Shown: positions 21,102 through 31,669, counted from the stretch's first letter. The stretch is DNA of 64,000 nt from Ceratopteris richardii (GCA_020310875.1 CM035428.1:104706661-104770660), one strand, 5' to 3'. Notes: generated by a model not told the origin, from the sequence alone. Made by a program: numbers and translations.

Positions 21102-21129
21102 GTTAACATTTATTCATATATTCTCACAG
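21102..21129 (+). promoter_or_regulatory. Candidate branch point and 3' splice acceptor before the R3 downstream ORF
   Basis: GTTAAC at 21102-21107 (branch-point like) followed by a T-rich run and TATATTCTCACAG at 21129. The same GTTAAC...TTCTCACAG arrangement lies before the R7 downstream ORF (42644-42670). The ATG follows at 21152. Confidence 0.5.
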
Positions 21130-21151
21130 AACCGGCAGCGATTTCTTCAAC

Positions 21152-22091
21152 ATGGCTAAGGCTAGAGGAACAAGCTCTCAAGCAGGAACGAGCCAGCAAG
21201 TGGTGGATTTAGAAAGTTTACCCATTATGCCGGAGACAAATGAAAGACCAGAAGAGTTGCAGGCCATCCAAATCATACCAGTAGTGGACCCCCCAGTGGC
21301 CATACCACGCCCGTAGGAAAAGCTTCCCACTGGTTTAGTGAAGTTGCAGGACCCTTGGCCGAGGGATCATACCTATGGGAGTCAGAGTTGGACTTCAATG
21401 GGAAGCAAGGTAAATACCATTTCTTTACAAGGGAATTCGAAAAGTTACAAAATGCAGAAGGTCTACGTCCGGTATGGGAGAAGGCAGGATTGGATGCATA
21501 CTTCAGTGCCCAGCTCCCAAAGCCTGACTTCATGCGATGCAACTACCTCATCAATACCTTGATTCCAAGCAAGAACCCAAAAGGTGCAAGCTCATTTGTG
21601 CTCCCATCTATGACAAAGGAAATGAGCTCAAAAGGTTTAGGCTCTCAAACAACTTAGTGAGAGAGGCCCTAGATATGCATGGAATGCATATTCCAACAGA
21701 GAAGGAGACCCTAGTGCCTGATTACATGAAGAATCCAAGCCTCACCAAGCTCAAGGACATGGTGGCCATGACGCCCAATAATGCAATACATTTGTGAATG
21801 TGCATGCAACACTTTGCTTTTCCTGCCCAAGATAGATTCACCATGCCACCCAAGAAGATATGGTTTAGTTTGTATTTGGCAGAGATGCAGAACCTCACCA
21901 TCAACTTACCCCACTGGATAATTGATCATATACACCTAGCCCACAAACAATGGCCGTGGAAGCATGTTTTATACGGATGTTGTGCTCTGACTAGAATCAT
22001 TTATAGGTGTTTGGCTTATGACATTCCTATTCAACGGACCCTAATGTGGAATCAAGTACAACAGTTTAGAGGACGGACATTCACACTATGA
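21152..22091 (+). pseudogene. R3 downstream ORF, N-terminal conserved domain (frameshifted)
   Basis: Starts ATG at 21152 (MAKARGTSSQAG; R7 has MAEAGGASSQAG). A TAG at 21315 and at least two frameshifts split it among three frames, but homology to R7 is continuous: WFSEVAGPLAEGSYLWE, KYHFFTREFEKLQN, DFMRCNYLINTL, LVREALDMHGMHI, LTKLKDMVAMTP, QHFAFPAQDRFTMPPKK and HWIIDHIHLAHKQW. It ends GRTFTL then TGA at 22089-22091 where R7 has an Arg codon, after which the same frame opens into the next block. The domain is shared with R1, so it is old. Function unknown; no membrane or signal segment visible. Confidence 0.82.
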
Positions 22092-24353
22092 CTTCCGAAA
22101 CGCAGCACCGATGGCCCCAATTTGATATTTCCTCCCGTCCTAACCGATCTTGAATTTCCCGGTGGCGCACCCTTGGAAGAACTCGCGAATGAAGACTTCG
22201 AACAATTGTTAAAAGACGTAGATCTTGAGGCAGAAGAGGAACAACAAGTGGAGAATGTTCAACCGCAGGCAACAACCTCCCAAGTACCTGTTACCATAGT
22301 TGAAATGGATGAAGAGGACGACGAAGATGAAGAATACGAGGAAGATGAGGAGGAATATGACCACGGGCATCAAGATGAGCAACATGAAGTGCCAGAACTT
22401 GTAGGTGTACCTGCATACACAACTCAACTACAGAGGTTATACAATACGATTAAAGCAGTGCAAGAAAGGAATCAACTCTCCCTTGCATCAGGCCAAGCCT
22501 TGATGCAAGAAATGCTAGCATACAACAGAGTGGATCAACATTTTATTAACACCCTCAAATTAGTATCAGAATCGTTAGGAGTTCCGGAGACTGTCCACAC
22601 AGCAGTCCGCCAGTCTGTGAGGTATGACAAACGCAGAGTCGACACATTACCACGAGCAGGTAAGACTATTAGAATACCCATCACAGAACCAAACATAACC
22701 ATCAAAACCACAGCTACCCCCACCACCACCATTGACCTCTCTGCTGAAACTTTTGTTCAGACATCACCCATCTCACCCTCGCACCCCCCATCCCCACCTT
22801 CTCCACCCCCACCACCACCTCCCACCATGGAAGAAACTGCAGTCATCACATCTACCTTCACTTACAACCCAACCTCATCCACATCCTTCTCCCTTGAAGA
22901 GCCAACCTCACAAGACATCCTTTTCTCGTCTATCACCAATCCTCTGTACACTTTAACCTTTTTGTCCTTCGAGCCCATAATTGGCCACCCCATAACTCCG
23001 AGTGTGGTTGGAACCCCCGCACCCACCGAAGGCATCCTTTGTTTCCCGGCTTATCCCCCAGTACGGGTGCCCCCATCCCATGATCCATACTTTCCATCTG
23101 CTCCCTACACATCACTCAACCCAATCGCACCTCCTCAATACCCATCTTTCATGGAGCAGTCCATCCGCACTCCAGTGTCTCAGAGGCACAGTCCCCACAT
23201 GTTCGCAACAACATCAATCTACACAAACACCACACTCACTTCACCTACCATACCAACTTACATGGTAGCCCCTGCACACACCACTTTTTCCGACCCAATG
23301 GACATTTCTCCAACCACAGCACCTCTCCCCACAATTCCACCATCTCCCCCTCCCCTACCCCCCACCTCACCACTCACCACATCATTTGCAGGCACAACAT
23401 TCACTACCTCCCTTTCCATTCCCACTCCCTTTGCATTCCAAACTTTCCCCCTTGCATCTCATAATGTAAATAGCACATTTAATACATTACTTCAGTGTGC
23501 ACATCAACTGCAACAAGAATATCATCAATTGGAAGAACGTACCGCTGCCCTACAGGCAGAATCTCAATGCCTGCAGGCTAGAGTCCACACTCTAGAAGTT
23601 GATTATCAAACACTCCTAGCAGAACATACCACTTTACAACAGACTCACACAGAATTGGAATCAAAGATATTGACGGTAGATGATAAAGCAGTCAAGGAAC
23701 TGGAAAGTGTGCTCCAGGCGCAAATGATATCCAATGCTACAATCAGACACAATCTTGGGCTATTAAGGAAGCATATGGCAGCAACATTAGAAGAGAACAA
23801 GCGGCTTCAGCAACAAAACCAAGACAACTTTGAAGAAGCTATGGAAGGAATCGCAAGCGCAACCATTAGCCCTACCAAGTATAGAGCAGTCCCATCAGAA
23901 GACATCCGCATCTTACTCGAGGAGCATGCAAATTTTTTGGAGTCATACGAAAAGTTAGAGGCTGAATGTGTTGACTTAAAGAAGCAGATAGCCAGTGCTC
24001 CCACAGCTCAACAGGAGTCGGTAATCTTGCAACACTCCACAGAAGAATTAGAGACCCTTTGGAAGCATTTGGAAGAACTCCAAGCACGTCTCTTACCATA
24101 TGAAAGGCCACCCTCCTTCGCTGAAGAACCAGAACCTGCTACAGTAGTGGAAATCACCGTTGAAGATAGCTATGAAGAACCATACGAGCCGATGCCAACA
24201 CCCGACGGCCGGGTTACAGAGGAAGGACATGACACTTTAGAAATTGGAGTCCCAGATAGGGTCAAACGAATTGAGAAAGTGGGACGAACACATGATGATC
24301 GTGTCACCGTGCAAATTCAATCCCTCACAAACTTGGAAGAAACTGTGCTTTGA
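22092..24353 (+). CDS. R3 downstream ORF, acidic, Pro-rich and coiled-coil parts
   Basis: An open block of about 750 codons, in frame with the preceding domain after one TGA. It begins LPKRSTDGPNLIFPP (R7 LPRPSTDGPNLVFPP), then a strongly acidic run (EMDEEDDEDEEYEEDEEE, about 22300-22365), a conserved helical part (LYNTIKAVQERNQLSL), a long Thr/Pro/Ser-rich low-complexity region (about 22680-23450), then coiled coil (about 23490-24110). It ends with TGA at 24351 in SLTNLEETVL, where R7 continues. Layout suggests a structural or adaptor protein rather than an enzyme. It is the longest open stretch of this ORF in any copy here. Function unknown. Confidence 0.75.
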   Translation, partial: LPKRSTDGPNLIFPPVLTDLEFPGGAPLEELANEDFEQLLKDVDLEAEEEQQVENVQPQATTSQVPVTIVEMDEEDDEDEEYEEDEEEYDHGHQDEQHEVPELVGVPAYTTQLQRLYNTIKAVQERNQLSLASGQALMQEMLAYNRVDQHFINTLKLVSESLGVPETVHTAVRQSVRYDKRRVDTLPRAGKTIRIPITEPNITIKTTATPTTTIDLSAETFVQTSPISPSHPPSPPSPPPPPPPTMEETAVITSTFTYNPTSSTSFSLEEPTSQDILFSSITNPLYTLTFLSFEPIIGHPITPSVVGTPAPTEGILCFPAYPPVRVPPSHDPYFPSAPYTSLNPIAPPQYPSFMEQSIRTPVSQRHSPHMFATTSIYTNTTLTSPTIPTYMVAPAHTTFSDPMDISPTTAPLPTIPPSPPPLPPTSPLTTSFAGTTFTTSLSIPTPFAFQTFPLASHNVNSTFNTLLQCAHQLQQEYHQLEERTAALQAESQCLQARVHTLEVDYQTLLAEHTTLQQTHTELESKILTVDDKAVKELESVLQAQMISNATIRHNLGLLRKHMAATLEENKRLQQQNQDNFEEAMEGIASATISPTKYRAVPSEDIRILLEEHANFLESYEKLEAECVDLKKQIASAPTAQQESVILQHSTEELETLWKHLEELQARLLPYERPPSFAEEPEPATVVEITVEDSYEEPYEPMPTPDGRVTEEGHDTLEIGVPDRVKRIEKVGRTHDDRVTVQIQSLTNLEETVL

Positions 24354-25311
24354 TCTTCTTACTTTGAGCATCTATCCCACCAACGGTTAATCACAACTTC
24401 CGAGCCACAATACATGCCTTACTATGTCTTGCTCCATGATTATAATGCAGAAATTAAAAGGCATACAGGGAAGGAGCCCACATTTGCCACTCAATTTGAG
24501 CCGGAGGGCTTACCAGAAGACACACGTGCTGGCTCGATCTTCCAACCTAATTGGTGTGCACAGTTACTAATTGATTACCTTGAGATGATGAGCACCTGGG
24601 CAACCATGCCACTGTATATCAAGTATAATCCATGTTATTGCCCAATGGTCTGTCGCAGGTCATGGCAAGCATTTGCAATCAAGGTACACAACAATAAAGA
24701 ATGCTCGGCATGGGTCAACTATCCATATTTTGCTCCACCTCGAGGGACCCCGACCGTAGCATACATGATATCAACAATTCGACACTGGTCCACGCGTCTA
24801 AAGAATGTACCCGACATAGCAGCAAAAATGTGTATGAAAATATTCGAGCTCATGACAATTGTCTTCAAAACCTTGAAGGTATAGGCTCCATACATTTCCG
24901 CCCCTGGATTCTCTCAAGGTAACAAGGATTTAGTCTACGACATGAGCCAGACTCCATCGGTCAACATAATCTTTGCCTGGCATGCACGAATAAAGTATTT
25001 ACCCGCATGCTTCAAGCAAACCTTTGAAGAAATGTTCTCTACAGGGTTCTGGGAATATCACTCGGAAATTTTCATTCCCAGACCAACACATTGCTACATC
25101 TATTCGCAGTCGAACAAGCCATCCATGCAAATCAGTTACGTCTGCCACATCCAAACATTCTACGACCAATTGATTGGGATTGCATGATGACAGACTTGGC
25201 CAGAGGACTACGCATCCAAGAACATCAACTTGCCACTCATGTTGTGGAATATTACATCCAGCACTCCCAACAACAAGGTTTTGTCAAGGACGACAGACGT
25301 GAGAGGGGGGG
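24354..25311 (+). pseudogene. R3 downstream ORF, C-terminal domain (broken)
   Basis: In frame after the TGA at 24351: YVLLHDYNAEIKRHTGKEPT, IFQPNWCAQLL, MPLYIKYNPCYCPMV, FAPPRGTPTVAYMISTIRHW and MCMKIFELMTIVFKTL, TAG at 24882-24884, then IIFAWHARIKYLPACFKQ and FSTGFWEYHSEIFIPRPTH. A frameshift near 25085 moves to HLFAVEQAIHANQLRLPHP and ends at the polypurine tract (RRERGGV). This domain of about 300 residues keeps many Trp, Tyr, Cys and His positions with R7 and R2, so it is likely folded. I do not recognise the family. Confidence 0.78.
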
Positions 25312-25313
25312 GG
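25299..25313 (+). other. R3 polypurine tract
   Basis: GTGAGAGGGGGGGGG immediately before LTR start TGTGATAGC. Same place and composition as in R2 and R7. Confidence 0.85.
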
Positions 25314-25945
25314 TGTGATAGCAGGCAAGGCACCCAAGGACTTATGAGACAACGAAGCCAAAGGAGAGAGTCAGAGCAAAGAGAAGGATTAAGTAGACAG
25401 AGTAGTCAACGTAGATCTGGCAGATAGGCCCTTCAATTTTTTCCAAATCAACATCTTTATAATAGTGATTCTCATCACTAACAATCATTGTAACTACCAT
25501 TTCACCTTTTTGTAACTCCATTTTGTTCAAGCCGAGGAGTCCTTGAGCTTGAGGAGTATTAGAAGTATCATCCTACCAATTTTCATAATTTTTAGACCTC
25601 GTTTGAGCCCTCAAATAGGCCCTGGAACCTAATTTTTAACTAGACCGGACACTAGGTCTAGACAGGGCCAAAAACTAGTCAAAAACTATAAAAAGAGCTA
25701 GAGAGCTCATTTTTGAGGTTAGCTTGTTGTAGAATTGAACTTGTAAGAGCACTTTTGAAGTAATCTAAAGAACTCCATTGTCTTTCTCTTTGTCTTGCCG
25801 TGTTTGCGCGTGTGTGTGTATGTGTGTGCATGTTAGTGTGCTTCGCACTCATGCACTTGTGCCATCACTTGTTCGAGGTCTTCATACCATCCTCATGTCT
25901 TCCCGGATTGACATTAAAGGAGGTGCTACTCATCACTGAGCTACA
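25314..25945 (+). repeat. R3 3' LTR (632 bp)
   Basis: Starts TGTGATAGCAGG after the polypurine tract and ends CTGAGCTACA, then the (TATATG)n tract begins at once. TATA box TATAAAAA at 25687-25694. It is shorter than the R2/R3 LTR, mainly by indels in U3, and clearly diverged from it. Confidence 0.9.
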
Positions 25946-26011
<66 letters not shown>

Positions 26012-26012
26012 A

Positions 26013-26101
<89 letters not shown>
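25946..26101. repeat. (TATATG)n microsatellite, left part
   Basis: About 26 hexamer units with a rare GAATATG variant, starting at the last base of the R3 LTR. Interrupted at 26101 by R4; the tract resumes at 36216. Translated ORFs through it are artefacts. Confidence 0.95.
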
Positions 26102-26102
<1 letters not shown>

Positions 26103-26669
26103 GTTAGTATATGATCAATGGCTACCCCTCATGATTGTATGCACATTTTTTAAGGCCCCTATTATGAGGAGAGACCAAGCATGCATTACCCAATTGATGG
26201 GAATCCCAATTTCCATGTTGGATGAAGGTCATATTGGACCATGTAAGTATTGTAAGGAAAGGGATTCACCATGGGAATATTCCATGGAATATTTCCTATT
26301 GCAGTCAGAAATCATTTATATTTGTTAGGTTGGTTCAACCGGCCTAAGCCGCGTATGGCAATTATGTGGGCGGTGGCCGCCGACACTCTACCTCCCATGT
26401 ATAGTCGTCCACGGAAGGCCACCCATGATCCTATATATACATGAGTTCTGCACTACCTAAGACATCGAATTGAGTCTGCATACCTCTACCTTGTACCTCC
26501 CTATCTAGAGTTGTCTAGATCACCATTTAAGCTCTACCTTGAGAGCGCACGGGTGGACAATGCCATCATCTTTGTACTTGTTGTTAGTAGAAAATTGTTG
26601 AGATTCTCCTATATCTGTTATCTTCTCTACTACTCGGCTTGTGTTATATTGCGTAAACTTTGTCTTACA
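26102..26669 (+). repeat. R4 5' LTR (568 bp)
   Basis: TGTTAGTATATG...TGTCTTACA followed directly by the PBS. Possible TATA box TATATATA at 26432-26439. Matches the split 3' LTR along its length. Confidence 0.93.
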
Positions 26670-26683
26670 TGGTATCAGAATGG
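26670..26683 (+). other. R4 primer-binding site, initiator tRNA-Met type
   Basis: TGGTATCAGAATGG starts at the base after the LTR; TGGTATCAGA is the hallmark of the plant copia initiator-Met PBS. Confidence 0.85.
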
Positions 26684-26768
26684 TAAGGTTCGAATAGCTT
26701 GAGAAGTATCACTATTTTAGCCTACTAGCAGACTAGAATATCAGTAGATTATTTGAGTGATTACAAGA

Positions 26769-27184
26769 TGGCTTCATCATCGAACACTGGTCTTGGTCCT
26801 TCAACTAATGTTAATGTTGCACCTATTCGAATTTGCCCACCTAAATTCACTGAAGGGAAGTTGGATGGATCCAACTATACACTTTGGAAGTTCAAAATTT
26901 CTGCAATTTTGGACTCCTATGAATTACTTGACATTGTCATGGGACTGATGGGATTGGATCCAGAGCCTATACCAGTTGAAGATCCAGCTAATTCAAGATT
27001 GATGATTCAGCCAGATCTAGATCTTCTACGAGCTTGGAAGAGGCGGAATGTTGATGCATTATGTGCAATTGTCACTACTGTAAGTGATTCTGTGCTTACT
27101 TTAGTTCAACATAATACTAAAGCACATGAGGCTTGGGGCATATTGGCTTGTCAATATGAGACCAAGAACCATGAACCACACTAG
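26769..27184 (+). CDS. R4 Gag N-terminal part
   Basis: ATG at 26769 opens MASSSNTGLG. The product holds the copia Gag features: FTEGKLDGSNYTLWKFKI near the start (the typical L-x-G-x-N-Y-x-x-W motif) and WKRRNVDALCAIVTTVSD, then AHEAWGILACQYETK. The frame ends at 27184 soon after, while the continuing Gag sequence (HNLENQLADDNHSDFEKA) is in the frame starting 27126. Part of the usual middle of Gag is missing between these, so a deletion plus frameshift is likely. It would form the virus-like particle. Neighbouring pol follows on the same strand. Confidence 0.85.
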
Positions 27185-28139
27185 GATACATAATTTAGAA
27201 AATCAGTTGGCAGATGACAATCATTCTGATTTTGAAAAGGCTGAACGTGTTCTTCCAGCAAAGTATGATGGATTAGTAACAACCCTTAACACTCAGGTAA
27301 GAACAACTCCCCTTACATTTGAAGAGTTTTGTGCTATGCTTTTAGAAGAAGAGATGCGGTTGAAGAATTGGCAAAGTACAAGTGATGCTACATTCTCAAC
27401 AAAATTAAAAGGTAAAGGCTCTTCTGATGGATCAAAGAAGAAGCCAAAGAAGAAAAAGTTCACAGGAAGTTGCTTCTATTGTGAAAAGAAAGGCCATGCC
27501 ATCAAGGATTGCGGAAAGAAACAAGCCGATGAATGGAATGTGACTATAAAATCATCGTGGAAGAGCAAAGAGTCTGCAAACAATAGAGAGCTGGAACTAT
27601 GGGTAGCTATTGAAGAGGTATGCTCATCTGCTCAAGCTCGTGTTGATGAACCATGGATTTTAGATAGTGGAGCTTCTCGCCATATGACCAATAAAAAGGA
27701 TTGGTATAGTTCCCTAGTGTCTCTACGAAAATCCATCAATGTAGTGGTGGGAAATGACTCCAAGTGTCCAGCGGAAGGAACTGGAACCATCTCTTTTATC
27801 ACTTCTCTAGGTGTTGACAAAAAGTTATCCGATATTCTCTATGTACCTACACTTAAAATAAATTTGTTCTCAATTTCTGCAATAACAGATCGTGGACTCG
27901 AAGTTCACTCCAATAAGAGTGGTGCAGAAATAATGGATTCATCAGGTAATGTTGTAGGTAAAGGCATGCAACGGGATAACTTGTATGAGCTAAGTGCCTT
28001 AACTGCTACAGAAGATAAAGATGTAAGCACCTTATGGCACAACCGATTTGGTCATCTTGGATTTGCAGTTTTGAAGGAGATGCAAAGAACAGGGATGGTT
28101 GCCCATTTGCCTGCATTTTCAGAGTTGCAGGAACCTTGA
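27126..28139 (+). pseudogene. R4 Gag C-terminus, zinc knuckle, protease and pre-integrase domain
   Basis: Gag end LPAKYDGLVTTLN and FEEFCAMLLEEEMRL, a basic KKKPKKKKF linker, the CCHC knuckle CFYCEKKGHAIKDC (about 27470-27515), the aspartic protease PWILDSGASRHM (27648-27690), ILYVPTLKINLFSIS, and the GAG-pre-integrase motif LWHNRFGHLG. It ends in a TGA at 28137-28139. The first residues belong to the frame overlap with the previous block and are not meaningful. Copia type by domain order and sequence. Confidence 0.9.
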
Positions 28140-28663
28140 GAAGCTTGTATGATGGGCAAGAACAATGAAAGGCATTTCCAAGAGAGACCAACAATTGATC
28201 TCAAGCTCCTCTAGAGTTGGTACATGTTGATCTCTGCGGTAAAATGTCTACACCTGCTTTAGGAGGAATCTTTCTACTTTTTGTTATTAGTCGAGGATTA
28301 TAGTAGAAAGATGTGGGTTTATTTCATTCGAGAGAAGGCAGATGCTTTTGAAAAATTTAAAATGTGGCATAAGTATGTGGAAAATGAATCAGGAAGGAAA
28401 CTGAAGAAATTCAGAATGGATAGAGGAGGTGAATTCTTGTCAACAGAATTCACTAATTACTGTAAGGAGCATGGTGTGAAAAGGCAACTTACTACAGCTC
28501 ATACACCTCAACAAAATAGCGTTGTTGAGTGCAGGAACAGGACAATAACAAACGGCTCGTTGTATGTTTAAAGGCTCAAGACATGCCTGATTCATTCTAG
28601 GCAAAAGCCATCAATATAGCACTCTACATCCTCGATCGAAGCTACACAAAAGGACTGAAGGGG
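28140..28663 (+). pseudogene. R4 integrase (broken)
   Basis: Continues in frame after the TGA. The zinc part is damaged near 28140-28250. The core is seen at 28281-28571: VEDYSRKMWVYFIREK (first Asp region), KFRMDRGGEFLSTEF (second Asp) and HTPQQNSVVECRNRTI (catalytic Glu in VE). Frame is lost after 28571; a 2-base shift leads into the next block (LYILDRSYTKGL). Function would be DNA insertion. No intact enzyme. Confidence 0.85.
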
Positions 28664-29188
28664 ATGACTCCTCAAGAAGCATATTATGGTAAAAAGCCTT
28701 CACTTTTGCATTTCAGAATTTTTGGTTGTTTCTATTATGAACATATTCCTAATTCAACAAGATCAAAGTTGGATTCAAAAAGCAAAAAGTGTGTCTTCCT
28801 AAGATATAGTGAAGAGTCTAAAGCATACAGGTTGTGGGATCTTGAGGCAAGGAAGATTTTCGTAAGTCAAGATATGGTGTTTGATGAACGAGCACACTTA
28901 GTAGAAGATAAAGGTAAATCTACTATCTCATCAAACGGAGAAATATCTCACCTTGTGCCTATGAAAAGACATGTTAAAGTTGAGGAGGAGGAAATATCTG
29001 ATGGAGAAATTTCCTCAATAAAAAGCCAAGCAATTGTAGCTGCACAACATAAGCCACTACCAAAGTAAGCACAACAGCTCTTCGATGATCACAATCCACA
29101 TGTAGATGTACGAGAATCATCCTCGGATGGATTACAAAGATCAAAGAGAATAGAGGAGCAAAGAAGAGCCTCACAACACATTGTTAAC
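28664..29188 (+). pseudogene. R4 integrase C-terminus and linker to RT
   Basis: MTPQEAYYGKKPSLLHFRIF is the conserved start of the copia integrase C-terminal region, then SKSKKCVFLRYSEESKAYRLW and FVSQDMVFDE. An acidic linker follows. A TAG at 29066-29068 interrupts it and the same frame continues (SSDGLQRSKRIEEQRR) into RT. Ordinary for the family. Confidence 0.85.
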
Positions 29189-30202
29189 ATGGCTCTAATG
29201 GCTGATATCATGGGCTCGATAAAGGAACCTACCACCATTGAAGAAGCCCTTGATGATCCAGGTTGGAGAGCAGAAATGCAATCTAAGTATGATAGTATAA
29301 TAAAAAATGATACATGGGATCTAGTCGACTTGCCACCAAAGAAGAAGGTAATAGGTACTAAATGGATTTGGAAATCTAAGTATAAAGCAGATGGAACATT
29401 AGAAAAGTATAAGAAAAGATTAATTGCACAGGGTTTTTCACAGATTGAAGGATTTGATGTTCAAGAAGTTTTTGCACCAATAGCATGCATGACAACTATT
29501 CGGATGGTACTTGTAGTAGCTGCACAAAAGTCTTGGCCTATTTTCCAAATGGATGTCAAATCTACATTTTTGAATGGTCACCTCAAGGAGGAGGTATATG
29601 TATCTCAACCACTAGGTTTTGAGGTGCCCAATTCAGAAAATAAAGTTTGCAGGTTGAAGAAAGCTTTGTATGGACTTAAGCAAGCTCCACGGGCTTGGTA
29701 CCAATGGATAGATAATTTTTTCAAAAATATGGGTTTTGAAAGAAGTACTTCTGATGCTAACTTGTATGTAACGAAAAGGGATAGCAAGCTAGTTGTTGTC
29801 ATTGTATATGTAGATGATTTGATCATTACAGGAGATCATCACGAACTCGTCAATCAAACTTGAATCAGCTTGGGAACTGAGTTTGAAATGACAGAATTAG
29901 GTCTATATCATTTTTGTCTGGGAATTGAAGTATGGCAAAGGAAAGATGGCATTTTCATCTCACAACAAAAATATGCCAAGGAAATTCTCAAGGCATTTGG
30001 AATGATGGATTGCAAACCAACTAGCACACTTATGGAGGTAAATCATAAGCTATCTATAGATGATAACATGCATGATTTAGATGTAAAGAAGTATAGGAAG
30101 CTCGTTGGAAGTCTTATTTTTATGTGCAACACTAGACCAAACATTTGCTATGTTGTTGGAGTGTTAAGCAAGTTTTCCAACAAAGCTAAGGAGAGTCACT
30201 AG
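29189..30202 (+). pseudogene. R4 reverse transcriptase
   Basis: TIEEALDDPGWRAEMQSKYD, TWDLVDLPPKKKVIGTKWIW, AQGFSQIEGFDVQEVFAP, FQMDVKSTFLNGHLKEEVYV (catalytic region; A of the usual DVKSAFLNG is T), CRLKKALYGLKQAPRAWY and IVYVDDLIITG (29804-29836). TGA at 29861-29863 interrupts, then IEVWQRKDGIFISQQKYAKE and YRKLVGSLIF follow in frame to 30202. The RT is nearly complete except for that stop. The stop at 30200 precedes RNase H in the same frame. Confidence 0.92.
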
Positions 30203-30755
30203 AATGTTGGAATGCAAATTCTGAGGTACATTGCAGGAACCTTGGATTTTGGTATTTTTTGTACCACAAGTGATACACTTCAAGGATATTGTGATTCAGA
30301 ATGGGCTGGAGATTGTGATTCTAGAAAATCAGCTTCTAGATATTGTTTCTCACTTGGTTTAGGAATGTTTTCTTGGGTAAGAAGGAAGCAACCAACTCTC
30401 GCACTCTCCTCCACTAAAGCAGAGTACAAAGCACCTTGTTTTACTTCTTCAGTGTGAGGCAGTCTGGTTAAGAAGAATTCTTGTAGATCTAGGCTTTCCA
30501 TCAAATATGGCAACTATACTCAAGTGTGATAATCAAAGTTGTATGGCTATTGCAAAGAACCCAGTATTTCATGCTCGCACCAAGCCCATAGAAGTACAGT
30601 ACCATTACATTCGTAAGCTAATTGAAGATGAAATTGTGAAGCTAGAATATTTCCCAACAGAGGCAATTTGTGCTAACATATCCACTAAAGCACTTGGAAG
30701 AGAGCAACTCAATAGGCATCTTCAACAGATGGGCATAGGACCGAGACCTACTTGA
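30203..30755 (+). pseudogene. R4 RNase H and C-terminus
   Basis: LRYIAGTLDFGIF, then GYCDSEWAGDCDSRKS (catalytic Asp), PTLALSSTKAEY (catalytic Glu), a frameshift near 30450, and KCDNQSCMAIAKNPVFHAR with KPIEVQYHYIRKLIED and ISTKALGREQLNRH, the standard end of copia pol. It ends at 30753-30755. The polypurine tract follows after 15 nt. Confidence 0.9.
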
Positions 30756-30768
30756 TTTATCATCGGTA

Positions 30769-30782
30769 AACATTGAGGGGGG
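30769..30782 (+). other. R4 polypurine tract
   Basis: ACATTGAGGGGGG-type run ending just before the 3' LTR start TGTTAGTATATG at 30783. Confidence 0.85.
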
Positions 30783-31053
30783 TGTTAGTATATGATCAAT
30801 GTCTACCCCTCATGATTGTATGCACATTTTGTAAGGCCCCCATTATGAGGAGAAGCCAAGCATGTATTACCCAGTTGATGGAAATCCCAACTTGCATGTT
30901 GGATGAACCTCATATTGGACCATGTAAGTATTGTGAGTTACCAGTGTAACAGTAAAGGGAATATTACATGGAATATTCCCTGTCAAAATCGGAAATCATT
31001 CATATTTTTTAGGTCAGTTCAACCGGCCTAAGTCACATATGGCAATTACGCGG
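30783..31053 (+). repeat. R4 3' LTR, first fragment
   Basis: Matches 26102 to about 26370 of the 5' LTR, with about 10 differences in the first 95 aligned bases and a short insertion near 30930. It breaks off at ATTACGCGG where R5 starts. Confidence 0.9.
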
Positions 31054-31240
31054 TGTCATAGAGGGGTGTGAAGGGAGGCTGACGTTCATCTAGAAGATTC
31101 GCGCTAACCTAACCGTGTGACTGCACGCAGGGTGCTTCTAAGTATGCCTAGGGCCTTCGGTTGATTTTTCAGTTTAGGTGTGATAAAAACCTATATGTTT
31201 CTAATATATGGGAGTGCAAATTAAGAACTAATTATTTAGG

Positions 31241-31669
31241 CTAAGGACCGTAAGGACGAGCGTTTCTATAATGTTCTATAGCTTCTAATTGATAAGACAT
31301 AACTAAGTTCTCCTTTGTAATTTTATCTTTAACAAAGTCAACTTCTTCGTTCTCAATTTGATTTGAGTTAGGTTTTCTAACTAAATTAGGTAGGAATAAG
31401 TCTTTCTTGTCCTCCGGTTCTGGCAAAACTATGGTAATTAAAGGTAAAATTCTAGAAAGAAGACGATTGTAATCTAACGTGTGTAAAGTTTCGTTAACTA
31501 CTTTATCTTTAATAATTTCAACTTCTATATTTTCGTTATTATTTGAACTATTAATTGAAGACGGAAGCAATGTTCCTATAATTAAGTTTTCTAATTCTCG
31601 ATTCTTAATATCAGAATCGTTTGTAGATACTAGCTTAGAACTACTTGTAGATCCTGATTCTTTAGACAT
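31241..31669 (-). CDS. R5 hypothetical protein, 142 residues, with an internal repeat
   Basis: ATG at 31669 opens MSKESGSTSSSKLVST. I do not recognise it. It is hydrophilic and contains a repeat: VEIIKDKVVNETLHTLDY (about residues 52-69) and VDFVKDKITKENLVMSYQ (about 108-125), spaced about 56 residues apart. It ends near the left edge of R5. No transposase or gag motif, signal peptide or membrane segment is seen. It could be a last exon of a captured gene or a small gag-like product. A chance ORF is less likely given the internal repeat but cannot be excluded. Confidence 0.35.
   Translation of the reverse strand: MSKESGSTSSSKLVSTNDSDIKNRELENLIIGTLLPSSINSSNNNENIEVEIIKDKVVNETLHTLDYNRLLSRILPLITIVLPEPEDKKDLFLPNLVRKPNSNQIENEEVDFVKDKITKENLVMSYQLEAIEHYRNARPYGP

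Larger units (their letters stand above)
20126..25945 (+). mobile_element. R3: gag-pol-less derivative of the R7 family
   Basis: 5.8 kb. LTR (20126-20843), PBS, a sharp junction at about 20870, then sequence matching the last codons of the R7 polyprotein (KPPDP), the spacer, splice acceptor, downstream ORF, polypurine tract and LTR (25314-25945). All of leader, gag, PR1, RT, RNase H, integrase and PR2 is absent, about 11 kb by comparison with R7. Cis elements needed for trans-mobilised retrotransposition are therefore still present. The downstream ORF is mostly open but not intact. It shares its first LTR with R2, as unequal LTR recombination would produce. Confidence 0.88.
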
